A stretch of 64,000 bases of DNA from CAZQLE01 sp964593905. GTDB lineage: Bacteria > Chloroflexota > Anaerolineae > Anaerolineales > Anaerolineaceae. The stretch is from contig CAZQLE010000003.1 of the NCBI GenBank assembly GCA_964593905.1, positions 1-64,000 on the forward strand, in the 5' to 3' direction. Below the pieces are notes generated by a model. It made no database searches and had not been told where the DNA came from. It saw only the letters and a program-made list of their open reading frames with translations. Numbering within the stretch: position 1 is the stretch's first letter; every line of letters begins with the position of its first letter. This document shows, piece after piece, positions 26,189 through 35,533 of this stretch. The translations under genes were made by a program, and so were the position numbers.

Positions 26189-27850
26189 CTAACCGGAAAG
26201 TTCGCTTTTTAGTTGATTAAGCACATGATCATCGGGCGATATCAGGTGGATTGCTACTTCGGTAATCGATGAAATCTGCCCAATCTCACGCACTGTAGTT
26301 CGCAGTACTTCTTCAATGGATGCTGCACGAGAGAACCCGGCCGTGATCTCATTTAGTCGTTCTTCCTGGAAAATCCGGCGTTGTGATTCTTCAAGCAGCC
26401 GCGCACTCTCGAGCGCCAGAGCGGTTTGCGCGGTGATGGCTTCGACCATGGTTTGTTCTTGCGGCGTCAGTTTTTCCCGTTCAGTCTGTAAGGTGATTGC
26501 GCCAATGGTTTGTTCACGCAGAATTAAAGGCACCTTGATCGTGTGTTTGGGTTGACTGGTGATCAGGGTGTTGTCAAACGACGATTTTAAATCCCCATGA
26601 ATTTTACGAGTCTGTTCCCAGGATTCCTGGATATATTTTTGGTTAAGGATGCGAATTTCTTCCAGGTCTTTTTGTGTCTGCTCAAACAAACGCGCGTTTT
26701 CGACAGCCGAAGCCAGTGAGTCGGCGATGCCCTGATATACCAGGATGTCGCCTTCATCAAAGGCGTTGGCTTGATCTGATTGGATTGATAATGCCCCGAT
26801 GGCTTTTTCGTGGGTGATCATTGGGATTGCCATTTCGGAACGTGTTTGTGGGAGGTAAGGGTTGTTGAAACGAACCGATTCCTGCCCGGTATCGAGGGCA
26901 ATGCGGGGAGAACGATTGGCGATACTCCAACCAATCATCGATGAACCGCCAATTTCAAGCCGGTGACCGGCGGCGATCATCGCTCGACCCGCTTCACCCG
27001 AACCCGCTTTAAGGGTTGCGAAACGGTTGTTGTCATCGACCAAAAATAAACCGGCATAGTAAATGCCCGTCTGTTCGGCGATCCGCGAAGCCGCGTTTTG
27101 TAACACCTCATTCAGATTGAGCACAGAAATGATCGAGCGGGTAATTTCAGATGCAGTCTGGATCTGGTTGTAACGATGCTGAACATCTCTGGTGCGGGTT
27201 TGAATGCGTCTTTCCAGCGTGTTTCGTTCGTTTTCAAGCTCTGCTGACAGACGGGTCTGCGAGGTTAGCGCGAGATGCAAACTGGAAATCAGATTTGCCA
27301 CTGGAATTGCCAGCGTGGCCGCACTGGTCAGCATGAACATTGCGGCCAGCGCCCATGAGCGAAAGGCCCCCACAGGATATTGTTCAGGAAGTTGAGCAAC
27401 GGGGATTGATGAGAACCCCAGACCGAATAAAAATAATGTCACAATAGAGATCAGCGTCAGGGCCCCACCGGCTTTGACCCCGCCCAGGACGGCGCCCAGA
27501 ACTGAGAGCGTGATTAATCCTAAAATTCCCGCCGGCCCAAGCCCAAGACTGGAAAGCGTGGAAACTGAAAACCCATAAAGGACTGCAAATAAAATTCCGA
27601 TGCGGACGGGAAAAGGCCATTGCTTAAAGATGTCGGTTGCAATGAGAAGCCCAAGCGCAATGATGCCGGGAAGGATATCCGTAATTTTTGTGTTACCCGC
27701 CAGGACGGATGCCAGTAAACCCACCCCGCAAATAAATGTCAAGAGGCGCACAACCATTTTGAGGGTGCGTTTGCGCAGTTCTGCGACGGTGTCCTGGCTC
27801 AGGCCGAGCGGGGGCAGGAAGAAATCTCTCACGAATTGGAAGAATTTCAT
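26189..27850 (-). CDS. Membrane GAF sensor, short type, no kinase domain
   Basis: 553 residues with the same plan as the 584-residue neighbour: N-terminal membrane helices (~35-195), coiled coil, GAF 1 with TRSEMAIPM and GALSIQS, GAF 2 and the shared tail (GFSRAASIEEVLRTTVREIG). No catalytic domain. Start follows GGGAGGAAA and is 3 nt from the preceding gene's end. Confidence 0.87.
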   Translation of the reverse strand: MKFFQFVRDFFLPPLGLSQDTVAELRKRTLKMVVRLLTFICGVGLLASVLAGNTKITDILPGIIALGLLIATDIFKQWPFPVRIGILFAVLYGFSVSTLSSLGLGPAGILGLITLSVLGAVLGGVKAGGALTLISIVTLFLFGLGFSSIPVAQLPEQYPVGAFRSWALAAMFMLTSAATLAIPVANLISSLHLALTSQTRLSAELENERNTLERRIQTRTRDVQHRYNQIQTASEITRSIISVLNLNEVLQNAASRIAEQTGIYYAGLFLVDDNNRFATLKAGSGEAGRAMIAAGHRLEIGGSSMIGWSIANRSPRIALDTGQESVRFNNPYLPQTRSEMAIPMITHEKAIGALSIQSDQANAFDEGDILVYQGIADSLASAVENARLFEQTQKDLEEIRILNQKYIQESWEQTRKIHGDLKSSFDNTLITSQPKHTIKVPLILREQTIGAITLQTEREKLTPQEQTMVEAITAQTALALESARLLEESQRRIFQEERLNEITAGFSRAASIEEVLRTTVREIGQISSITEVAIHLISPDDHVLNQLKSELSG

Positions 27851-27853
27851 GGG

Positions 27854-30800
27854 CTATTTCCTCCCGTTGCCGTTTGATTTTTGCGCAGCACCATTATGAG
27901 ATGGTCCTGGATTATTGGTGGAGGATGACAGGAGTTCAATTTCGATGGTGGTTTTGTTTGCCCCAACCGCCCGGCAAATTTCGGCGGCAGAGGTATCGAG
28001 AATGGTTTGAACATCCACTGACCGGCGGATGCGGGAACTGGCCTCGTAGATGAACCGTTCACGGTTCACCTGTTCGGTGATTTCCTTCACCAGGCGGGCG
28101 TTGGCGACCAAAGCACCCAGGCTATTGGCGAAAATGGTCAAGATCTCAGTATCATGATCATCATATGCCGCGACTTGCGCATGCTCAAAATTCAAAACCC
28201 CAATCAACTCAGCACCATATAAGATGGGTACGGCCAGTTCGGACCGAACATCCTGTTCCACTTCCATGTAACGGCTGTCGGTAATTGTGTCTTTAACCAG
28301 AATGGGCGTACGATCTTGCGCGCTGGTTCCTACAATGCCCTTGCCGAGTGGAATCGCAATTTGGGATAAATCAATCTGCCCATAACCGCTGACCGCATGT
28401 GGAACCACGGCAAGTTTTTCAGGGTCGTACATCAAAATTGCAATTTTGCTGCCAGACATGGCTTTTTGCAGCCCCTCCACTACGGTCAACAGAGATTCAT
28501 CAAGTGACTTTTTGGTGGAAGCCTCATTTGTGATCTGATAAAGAATTTGCTGTTTTTCACTGTTTTCATTTGACTCGCTGAACAGTTGCGCGTTGAAAAC
28601 AGCAATTGCCATCTGGTCTGCAAGGATTTGAAGCACTTGAATATCCTGCGGTTGAAATGCATTTTTTTGACGCGATTGAACATCCAGCGCACCCAAAACC
28701 GTGTTGCCTATTTTGAGTGGAATTGCCAGCTCGGAGCGGGTTTCGGGTAACAGCGGGTTGGCATAATAAGTTGCGCTAAGGGTAACATCGTTAATCACAA
28801 CCGGTTCTTTTCGATCTGTTGCCTGACCGACGATGGAAGAGGACCCAACCGCCAGACGGTGCCCGGCTGATTTTAGCCGCTCGCCCGCCGGGCCGGTTGA
28901 TTCGCGTAGAACAGCAAACTCTTGCAGGGGGTCGAGCAAAAAGATCGATGCATGGTAGAAATCAAAGCGTTCAAGCACCAGATTGACCACCCGTTTTAGT
29001 AAATCGGTCAGGTTCAAAGTGCCGGCTGTGTCTCGGGCAATTTCAGCCGCAATTCTCAACTGTCGGGCTGCATTTTCGGCGGCCTGTTCCGCTTTTTTCA
29101 TGGTGGTGATATTACGTGAAATCCCCAATAACCCCGAGATCTCTTGCTCTCTGTTCTTTAATGGAATCCGGCTGTTGAGGTAATAGATTTCACCGCCATC
29201 ACGGCCGGTAACTTTTTCCAAAATATCCACTTTGCTTTCGCCGGTCTGGAGCAAATCCTGCTCCAGACGATAGGTTACGCTGCCTACTTCCTGTCCGAAT
29301 ACTTCAAAATCTGTTTTTCCGACGATCTGACCAGGGTCTGCAATTCCGGCCTGGTCGGCAAATGAGTGGCTGGTGCGGATGAATTGACTGGATGTGTCTT
29401 TGAAGTAAATCGAATCGGGAACATTTTCCAGCAGCGCATTAAGCAAGAAGCGTTCCTGATCGTAGGCTTTTAGCGCCTGCTGCATCTGGTTTAAGAGCTG
29501 GGCATTTCGGATGGATGAAGCGATTTGCGATGCCAGGGTGGAAAGCAGGTTGAGATCGCGTTCGCTAAAGCGGTTTTCCTGGTCCAGGTCTTGAACGATC
29601 ACTGCGCCAAGCGCATCGCCGCCCACCATGAGGGGCACCCCCAGCCATGATTTGGCGGCTTTACCGACAATGCGCACGCCTAATTGCAGCGCTTTTTCTT
29701 CAGCGCGACTATTGATCAGCAGTGGTTGTTGTGTGCGAATGATATGTGAGGTTAATCCTTCGCCAAGAGCAATCGGCGCTACAGTTAAGGCTTCGCCGCC
29801 CTCAAAAAGGTATGGGATTTCAATCAGGTTGTCATTCTGATTGTAAATGGCGATGGCAAAACTCAAATTTCCACCCATCGCTTCGGTGATTTTTTCATGC
29901 AGGGCGCGATACAGGGTCTGGATATCCATTTCATTTGAAATGGTCTGGCTTAAATTTGCCAGTGTTTGAAGTTCGCCGAGGTGGGTGTTTAAATCGCCGA
30001 GGGTTTGAATCTGGTTTAGTGTGATGGCGGCAAATTCGATGAGATTTGCCAGTGGCTGCAAGAGGGTCTCGCGGATTGGGTTGGGATCTTTGCTGCCGAT
30101 GACCACGATTTTTGAAAGTTGGTCTGAAACAAAAATCGGGAAAATGGCTGCTGAACGGCATCCACGGCGTGAGAAGAAGGGGAGGATGTTGTCGTAGGGG
30201 TTGGGCTGATTGATATCCTCAATAATTACCAGGTTTGATTCTTTTAGGGCGGTTGCGATGGACAATAGCGGTAAAGAGATGCCGCGCAACGAGCCTTTGG
30301 GGTTGAGCGCCCGCGGGTCGTTAATTCCCATCACTGAAAGATGGTCTTTCTCAACCGTGTATACGCCATTGACGTAGGAGGTCTGGTTTAATGTTGAAAT
30401 GATCAGATTGACAACTTCCTCTTCTGATCGGGCGTGTGAAACCTGCCGGCTGGCACGATAAAAGATGGTCGTTTCTTCAAGATTGAATTTTGTCGAATCG
30501 AGCAGCCGGATATTTTGCAGGCTGTTGGCAACTTGATTGGAAAGCATTTGCAGCATCGAAACCGTTTCGGCGTCAAACTCCGAACTTTCTGTTCCACTGA
30601 CTTCCAAAACACCCAATACCTGGCTGCCAATGGCGATGGGCACGGCAATTTCTGGTTCGGGCTGCTGGGCAGCCCCTTCCAGAAATTCTTGCTGCTCACT
30701 CGGGCTGATCAGACGGGCCTGGTTGTTGGCCGAGGTCCAACCCACCAGAGAATCACTTCCAACCCGAACGGTTTTGCCGATGCGAGATTTTAACTGACCG

Positions 30801-32161
30801 GCGCCCACTTCTTCTGCTTCCAAAACCGCGTAAGACCCCGCTTCATCAATCAAATACATACGGGCATATTTATAACCAAAGCGTTCCACCAGCAGCGATA
30901 CCGTTCGGCTCAAAATCTCCTGTCTGACGTTGGAAGAAGTGGCGATCTGGGCCACCTCGGTCGCCGTGCGAACTTGCTCGGTACGCTCATGCACCTTTTT
31001 TTCCAATGAGCGATACAGATCGCTTAATTGATCGACCATTTGGTTAAAGGTGTGCGATAGAAGCCCAATTTCATCCTGGCTCTTGACCTTTACCCTTTGC
31101 GACCAGTCACCTGCCGTGAATTTTTGGGCTGAATGTACCAGCGCCAGCAGCGGATTAACCAGGCGGGTGGACATGAAAATCAACAACCCCCCGGCCAGTA
31201 CCAGCACGGATATCAGCAGGATGATATTGGTTGTTGAAAGGATATTTATCTGGCCGTAGATAATTGAAGTGGGAATTTGGAGGGCCAGACCGATTTGGGC
31301 GTTTGGAATCCAACGTGTAAACAGAAAAATGGGCTCGCCATTTTCTGCCTGGGTGGTCAGCATGATGCCATCGTTCATGCGAATGGCGTTGATCAGGTTT
31401 GCGCGGTAACTTGCAGATGCCTTTGAAATTTCAAGGTTACGCTCAACCGCATTCATTGTCATGATGGATTGATTGGTAGTAATCAACATGGCCGTTGAAG
31501 AAGGGAAAAACGCGCTCATGTTGACGAGAATGCTGCGCACCTCTTGATTTGTTGCGTAACCGATCAGCGTTGCCAGTATTTCATGCTCATCATTTTCAAC
31601 GGGTATGGAAAAAATGGACGTGAAAACATCGGGGCGAATCGGTTCGGCGTCAAAATAGCCGATCGATTTTTTCTTGCCGTTTATATCCCGGAAAAACGGG
31701 GCATCTTTTAAGTTTTGCTGCATCCATGCGCTTTCAGTGGATGCCAGCACCTGCCCCTGCGGGTCTACAATCATTAAACCGTCAAAATCAAATTGATCTG
31801 AGATGGCCTCTCTGGCCGAAACCAGTTGAAACACCATGTTATAACGGCTGAGGTTGTTATCGGGGTCCGACTGAAAATTTTCAGTGGGTGTTACCAGTTT
31901 TCGATCATTGATGATTGCGATTAACGCGGCTTCAGCCTGATTGATCTCCTGTTCGATTTCTGTTTTTTGGGTTGAGATCGCCGCATTTAACTGATATTCT
32001 GTCTGTTCACGCAAGATTTGTCTTGAACGTAATTCTGTTACGGCCCCGATCAGAATTACGGGCAGCAGCGAGAAGACCAACAATAAAATGATGATCGTTC
32101 GTGCCAGGCTCCCCTTGAAGATTCGGGTGGTATGTGATGTGTTGGGGAAGGCGGCTGCCAT
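27854..32161 (-). CDS. Very large membrane sensor: Cache, HAMP, five GAF, one PAS; no kinase domain
   Basis: 1,435 residues. Helix 1 near 20-45, a double-Cache-like extracellular region, helix 2 (ILLISVLVLAGGLLIFM), HAMP and coiled coil, then GAF 1-3, a PAS domain (LLENVPDSIYFKD), GAF 4 with TRSELAIPL and GALDVQS, GAF 5, and the shared half-GAF tail (SSRIRRSVDVQTILDTSAAE). The topology is that of a chemoreceptor or sensor kinase without an output domain. Start follows AAGGAG, 12 nt after the receiver gene. Confidence 0.88.
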   Translation of the reverse strand: MAAAFPNTSHTTRIFKGSLARTIIILLLVFSLLPVILIGAVTELRSRQILREQTEYQLNAAISTQKTEIEQEINQAEAALIAIINDRKLVTPTENFQSDPDNNLSRYNMVFQLVSAREAISDQFDFDGLMIVDPQGQVLASTESAWMQQNLKDAPFFRDINGKKKSIGYFDAEPIRPDVFTSIFSIPVENDEHEILATLIGYATNQEVRSILVNMSAFFPSSTAMLITTNQSIMTMNAVERNLEISKASASYRANLINAIRMNDGIMLTTQAENGEPIFLFTRWIPNAQIGLALQIPTSIIYGQINILSTTNIILLISVLVLAGGLLIFMSTRLVNPLLALVHSAQKFTAGDWSQRVKVKSQDEIGLLSHTFNQMVDQLSDLYRSLEKKVHERTEQVRTATEVAQIATSSNVRQEILSRTVSLLVERFGYKYARMYLIDEAGSYAVLEAEEVGAGQLKSRIGKTVRVGSDSLVGWTSANNQARLISPSEQQEFLEGAAQQPEPEIAVPIAIGSQVLGVLEVSGTESSEFDAETVSMLQMLSNQVANSLQNIRLLDSTKFNLEETTIFYRASRQVSHARSEEEVVNLIISTLNQTSYVNGVYTVEKDHLSVMGINDPRALNPKGSLRGISLPLLSIATALKESNLVIIEDINQPNPYDNILPFFSRRGCRSAAIFPIFVSDQLSKIVVIGSKDPNPIRETLLQPLANLIEFAAITLNQIQTLGDLNTHLGELQTLANLSQTISNEMDIQTLYRALHEKITEAMGGNLSFAIAIYNQNDNLIEIPYLFEGGEALTVAPIALGEGLTSHIIRTQQPLLINSRAEEKALQLGVRIVGKAAKSWLGVPLMVGGDALGAVIVQDLDQENRFSERDLNLLSTLASQIASSIRNAQLLNQMQQALKAYDQERFLLNALLENVPDSIYFKDTSSQFIRTSHSFADQAGIADPGQIVGKTDFEVFGQEVGSVTYRLEQDLLQTGESKVDILEKVTGRDGGEIYYLNSRIPLKNREQEISGLLGISRNITTMKKAEQAAENAARQLRIAAEIARDTAGTLNLTDLLKRVVNLVLERFDFYHASIFLLDPLQEFAVLRESTGPAGERLKSAGHRLAVGSSSIVGQATDRKEPVVINDVTLSATYYANPLLPETRSELAIPLKIGNTVLGALDVQSRQKNAFQPQDIQVLQILADQMAIAVFNAQLFSESNENSEKQQILYQITNEASTKKSLDESLLTVVEGLQKAMSGSKIAILMYDPEKLAVVPHAVSGYGQIDLSQIAIPLGKGIVGTSAQDRTPILVKDTITDSRYMEVEQDVRSELAVPILYGAELIGVLNFEHAQVAAYDDHDTEILTIFANSLGALVANARLVKEITEQVNRERFIYEASSRIRRSVDVQTILDTSAAEICRAVGANKTTIEIELLSSSTNNPGPSHNGAAQKSNGNGRK

Positions 32162-32173
32162 GTTTTTTGCTCC

Positions 32174-32611
32174 TTAGCTCAAATCCCAGACGGGTTTGCC
32201 GGAGAGGATGTTTTGTATTTGATCGGGGAACCGGTCTGGATCGAGAGGTTTACCCATAAAACCATTAAAGCCGGCGGCCTGAGCTTTTCTTATCTGCTCC
32301 TGGCTGGCTTCGGCTGTGACTGCGATGACGGGGATATCTTTTAAACGGGATGATTGGCGAATTTTTGCCAGAGCGCCGTACCCATCTTCATATGGGAGGC
32401 GAATATCCATCAGAATCAAATCGATGCGGGGAAGGGTGTCTGCAAACTCAACCACTTCATACCCGGAAGTCTTCCATTCGCAATGGATCCCCAGAAAGCC
32501 TAACATACGAGCAATCAGCACAAAATTAGAGACGTTATCTTCAACCACCAGTACTGTAATATCTTGTGTCAGGTTGGCAGAATCGGAATGCTGTGGTTCG
32601 GAGGAGTTCAT
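32174..32611 (-). CDS. Stand-alone response-regulator receiver protein
   Basis: 145 residues, one CheY-like domain: acidic residues in VLVVEDNVSN, phosphoacceptor in LILMDIRLPYEDG, Thr in VIAVTAEAS and Lys in GKPLD. No DNA-binding or enzymatic output. Second gene of the signalling operon. It may relay phosphate or dock on the sensors. Start follows AAAGGC. Confidence 0.92.
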   Translation of the reverse strand: MNSSEPQHSDSANLTQDITVLVVEDNVSNFVLIARMLGFLGIHCEWKTSGYEVVEFADTLPRIDLILMDIRLPYEDGYGALAKIRQSSRLKDIPVIAVTAEASQEQIRKAQAAGFNGFMGKPLDPDRFPDQIQNILSGKPVWDLS

Positions 32612-32635
32612 TGAATTAATGCCTTTGAATAATCA

Positions 32636-33016
32636 TTACTTAAAAATCGTCAAGAAGCGAGCCACCTGCTCGGAAAAATTATCGATATCAATTGGCTTTT
32701 CGATGTATCCATCACAGCCCGCCTGGAGCGTTTTTTCGCGATCGCCGCGCATCACGTTGGCGGTAATTGCAATGATGGGCGTGGCTGCCAGGCCGGGGTT
32801 TTCACGCAGCCGGTGGGTCAGTGTGTACCCATCAATATCTGGCATGTTGATATCCATTAAAATTAAGTCGGGCCGGTTTGACTTCAGGTATTCCAAAGCG
32901 CGGTTGGCGTTTTCGGCTTCAACTACCTGGTAGCCTTCTGATAATAAAAGTCGTCGGACTAAAAGCCTGTTTTCTGGATTATCCTCAACATGGAGAATCG
33001 TCTTGGAGTCTGACAT
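32636..33016 (-). CDS. Stand-alone response-regulator receiver protein, first gene of the operon
   Basis: About 126 residues, one receiver domain: ILHVEDNPENR, LILMDINMPDIDG, IIAITANV, EKPID. All phosphorylation residues intact. The start at 33016 gives the standard receiver N-terminus MSDSKTILHVED; a longer frame to 33085 exists without added homology. A strong -10 box lies about 145 nt upstream. Confidence 0.9.
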   Translation of the reverse strand: MSDSKTILHVEDNPENRLLVRRLLLSEGYQVVEAENANRALEYLKSNRPDLILMDINMPDIDGYTLTHRLRENPGLAATPIIAITANVMRGDREKTLQAGCDGYIEKPIDIDNFSEQVARFLTIFK

Positions 33017-33157
33017 GATGTTGAAGTTCCCTTCGGGGGTTAAGATCATGGTGTGGGCTGTTATACACAACAAAGTGCAGATCAAAAAATTTTATTGCCT
33101 GAATATCTCATTTGCAAACAAAAAGAATGCCCGGAAAAATCGGGTTTGTATATTCTT

Positions 33158-33192
33158 TTGTATTATACAAGGTTGGTGGTTGGAATTGGCAA
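33158..33192 (-). promoter_or_regulatory. Candidate promoter of the GAF signalling operon
   Basis: On the minus strand TTGCCA (33187-33192) and TATAAT (33162-33167) with a long 19-nt spacer. The -10 is inside a perfect 13-bp palindrome TTGTATTATACAA (33158-33170), which might be an operator. A small hairpin CCCG/CGGG lies just downstream in the leader. Confidence 0.5.
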
Positions 33193-33236
33193 AAGGGAGA
33201 TTATCAGTTTTGTTAGGGGGGAGTTTAAAATAAAAG

Positions 33237-33308
33237 AGCGGGTGACGGGAATCGAACCCGTGACATTTTGCTTGGGAAGCAAACGGTCTACCGCTGACCT
33301 ACACCCGC
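33237..33308 (-). tRNA. tRNA-Gly (CCC)
   Basis: Cloverleaf on the minus strand: acceptor GCGGGTG/CACCCGC, anticodon stem TTTGC/GCAAA with loop TTCCCAA and anticodon CCC, T-loop TTCGATT in stem ACGGG/CCCGT. CCA is not encoded. Confidence 0.95.
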
Positions 33309-33329
33309 GTCAAAATATTGACTTATTGT

Positions 33330-33358
33330 ATTTTAGTCTTAACCTTGGGTGTTGTAAA
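33330..33358 (-). promoter_or_regulatory. Promoter of tRNA-Gly
   Basis: Minus strand TTTACA (33353-33358), 17-nt spacer, TAAAAT (33330-33335), about 15 nt before the tRNA-side start expected for transcription. Confidence 0.68.
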
Positions 33359-33503
33359 GGTTTTGCCGGGGCAGTTAATTCGGGTTTTGGGGGGTTAAGT
33401 GTTTGATCAAGCCGCAAAATACGGTTCCGGGCTTGTTGGAGCTGGGATAACCATTATAATAATTAATTTAGGATCATAATCTAAAAACTCATTTTTATTG
33501 GTA

Positions 33504-33526
33504 TGGTATAATTCGGCAAATTTGCC
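33504..33526 (+). promoter_or_regulatory. Extended -10 promoter and palindrome upstream of mreB
   Basis: TGGTATAAT (33504-33512) is a perfect extended -10. The perfect 12-bp palindrome GGCAAATTTGCC (33515-33526) sits at the expected transcription start, where a repressor would block initiation. mreB begins 44 nt later. Confidence 0.6.
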
Positions 33527-33569
33527 ATGACCCAAACCGGCATTTCTTCAACGTGGCGAGGAGCATAAT

Positions 33570-34637
33570 TTGGCAATCAACCCTTTAAATTGGTTATTTG
33601 GTCTTTTTTCACTTGATATAGGCATTGATCTGGGTACGGCAAATACCCTGGTCAATGTTCGCGGTAAAGGTATCGTTATTAATGAGCCTTCGTGGGTGAC
33701 CATCAATAAAAGAACGCGGAAAGTGGAAGCAATTGGGGCGCGGGCAAAAGAAATGGTTGGGCGCACCCCGGCTGATGTAGTGGCAATTCGTCCTTTGCGC
33801 GATGGTGTCATTTCGGAGTTTGAAATTACACAGGCGATGCTCGGCTATTTTATCGGCCGGGCGCACCAACAAACCATTGTCCCCATGCCGCGCCCCCGTG
33901 TGGTGGTTGGCATTCCATCTGGCGCCACCGAAGTTGAAAAGCGGGCGGTGTATGATGCTGCAATGGCGGCCGGGGCCCGTGAGACCCATTTGATTGAAGA
34001 ACCCCGTGCAGCTGCTCTTGGCGCAGGTTTGCCCATTACCGAGGTGCGGGGTACGATGATTGTTGATATTGGCGGTGGAACCACCGAGGTGGCGCTGCTG
34101 TCGATGGGCGGCATCGTGGTTTCGCGTTCTCTGCGGGTGGCCGGTGATGAGCTTGACCAGGATATCATCACCTATATCCGCAATAAATACAATCTGTTTA
34201 TTGGTGAACGGATGGCAGAGCAGGTAAAAATGACCATTGGTTCGGCTTATTCGTTGCCATCTGAAAAAACACTGGTAGTGCGAGGTCGAAACCTGGTTTC
34301 TGGTCTGCCAGAGGCGATTGAGGTATCTTCTGTTGAAATTCGCGAAGCGATTTCAGGCTCGGTTCAGGTAATTGTGGATACGATTAAAGATGCTTTGGAC
34401 GAGGCCCCCCCTGAGATTGTGGCCGATTTATTAGAGACCGGGATCTGTCTTGCCGGCGGCGGTTCTCAACTGCTGGGGCTGCCGGAGCGCCTGACCGATG
34501 AGCTAAATCTGCGCGTGTGGGTCGCTGAAGACCCCATGACCTGTGTGGCGCGCGGTGCAGGAATGATCCTTGAGGATCTTGACCATTACAGTAAGTTCCT
34601 GGTTGGGCTGGAACGGTCGAGTTCGCGGTCTTCATAA
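33570..34637 (+). CDS. mreB: Rod-shape determining protein MreB
   Basis: Actin-like ATPase that guides the elongation machinery at the inner membrane. GIDLGTANTLV (phosphate 1), VDIGGGTTEVA (phosphate 2) and LAGGGSQLLGL (adenosine) are intact, 355 residues. TTG is used as start, with GGCGAGGAG 6 nt before it. First gene of mreBCD-mrdA. Confidence 0.97.
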   Translation: MAINPLNWLFGLFSLDIGIDLGTANTLVNVRGKGIVINEPSWVTINKRTRKVEAIGARAKEMVGRTPADVVAIRPLRDGVISEFEITQAMLGYFIGRAHQQTIVPMPRPRVVVGIPSGATEVEKRAVYDAAMAAGARETHLIEEPRAAALGAGLPITEVRGTMIVDIGGGTTEVALLSMGGIVVSRSLRVAGDELDQDIITYIRNKYNLFIGERMAEQVKMTIGSAYSLPSEKTLVVRGRNLVSGLPEAIEVSSVEIREAISGSVQVIVDTIKDALDEAPPEIVADLLETGICLAGGGSQLLGLPERLTDELNLRVWVAEDPMTCVARGAGMILEDLDHYSKFLVGLERSSSRSS

Positions 34638-34677
34638 ACAACGTTTCTGATACAGGATGTAGAGTAAACGAGTAAGA

Positions 34678-35526
34678 ATGAAAAATCTATTTTCCGGAAA
34701 CTGGCAAACAACCGTGTTGCTAGTTGTGGTAGCGGGATTAATCTTGCTGGCGTTGAGCGGTTTTCTTAACCCGGCTATACAATCGGCGGTAAGCCCACTG
34801 GTATCGACGCAAGGCTGGCTGGCTGTCCGCTTTCAGGCCATCTATGATTTCCTTACCGTGCCGCGTGATGTCGCCAGCCTGCGAACCCGCAATCAGGAAC
34901 TTGAAAACCAGATTGCATTGTTGCAAACCCAGGTAATTCAATATCAGCAGCAGCTTCAAGAAGCTGAAGTGTTATATGCGCTTTTAGGCTTTGCCCGCAC
35001 ACGGCCCGAAAACCAGTATGTGGCGGCTTCTGTGATCGGCAAAGATCCAAGCCCGTTTCTTCACTATGTGATTATTGACCGCGGTTCTGATAATGGCCTG
35101 CGGTATGGAATGCCAGTGGTTACCGAGCAAGGGCTGGTTGGCCGCGTTGACGGGGTGACATCCAGCGCTGCCCGTGTTCAGCTCATTACCGATCCGGGTT
35201 CTGCAGTTAATGTGCGTTTTCAAGATTTGAAAACCGAAGCGATGCTCTCTGGTTCTGTCACAGGCGATGTGGCAGTTGAGATGGTGCCGCAGGATATTGA
35301 GCTTGGCATAGGAGAGCTGCTGTTGACCTCCGGGCTGGGGGGAACCTATCCGGCGGATGTGGTTGTCGGGCAGGTGGTTAATATCCGTAAACGCGAAAAT
35401 GACCTGTTCCAATCTGCTTCGATTCAGCCCGCAGTTGATTTTTCAAACCTGCGCGCAGTTCTGGTCATTGCGAATTTCCGTCCGGTGAATACTGCGCCGT
35501 TGATTGCAACCCCGGTAGCTCCATAA
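34678..35526 (+). CDS. mreC: Rod-shape determining protein MreC
   Basis: Membrane-anchored scaffold of the elongasome: one N-terminal helix (TVLLVVVAGLILLALSGFL), a coiled coil (about 60-105) and the beta-barrel MreC domain (VIGKDPSPFLHYVIIDRGSDNG and LVGRV segments). 282 residues, normal length. Lies between mreB and mreD. Confidence 0.95.
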   Translation: MKNLFSGNWQTTVLLVVVAGLILLALSGFLNPAIQSAVSPLVSTQGWLAVRFQAIYDFLTVPRDVASLRTRNQELENQIALLQTQVIQYQQQLQEAEVLYALLGFARTRPENQYVAASVIGKDPSPFLHYVIIDRGSDNGLRYGMPVVTEQGLVGRVDGVTSSAARVQLITDPGSAVNVRFQDLKTEAMLSGSVTGDVAVEMVPQDIELGIGELLLTSGLGGTYPADVVVGQVVNIRKRENDLFQSASIQPAVDFSNLRAVLVIANFRPVNTAPLIATPVAP

Positions 35527-35533
35527 ATTACCC

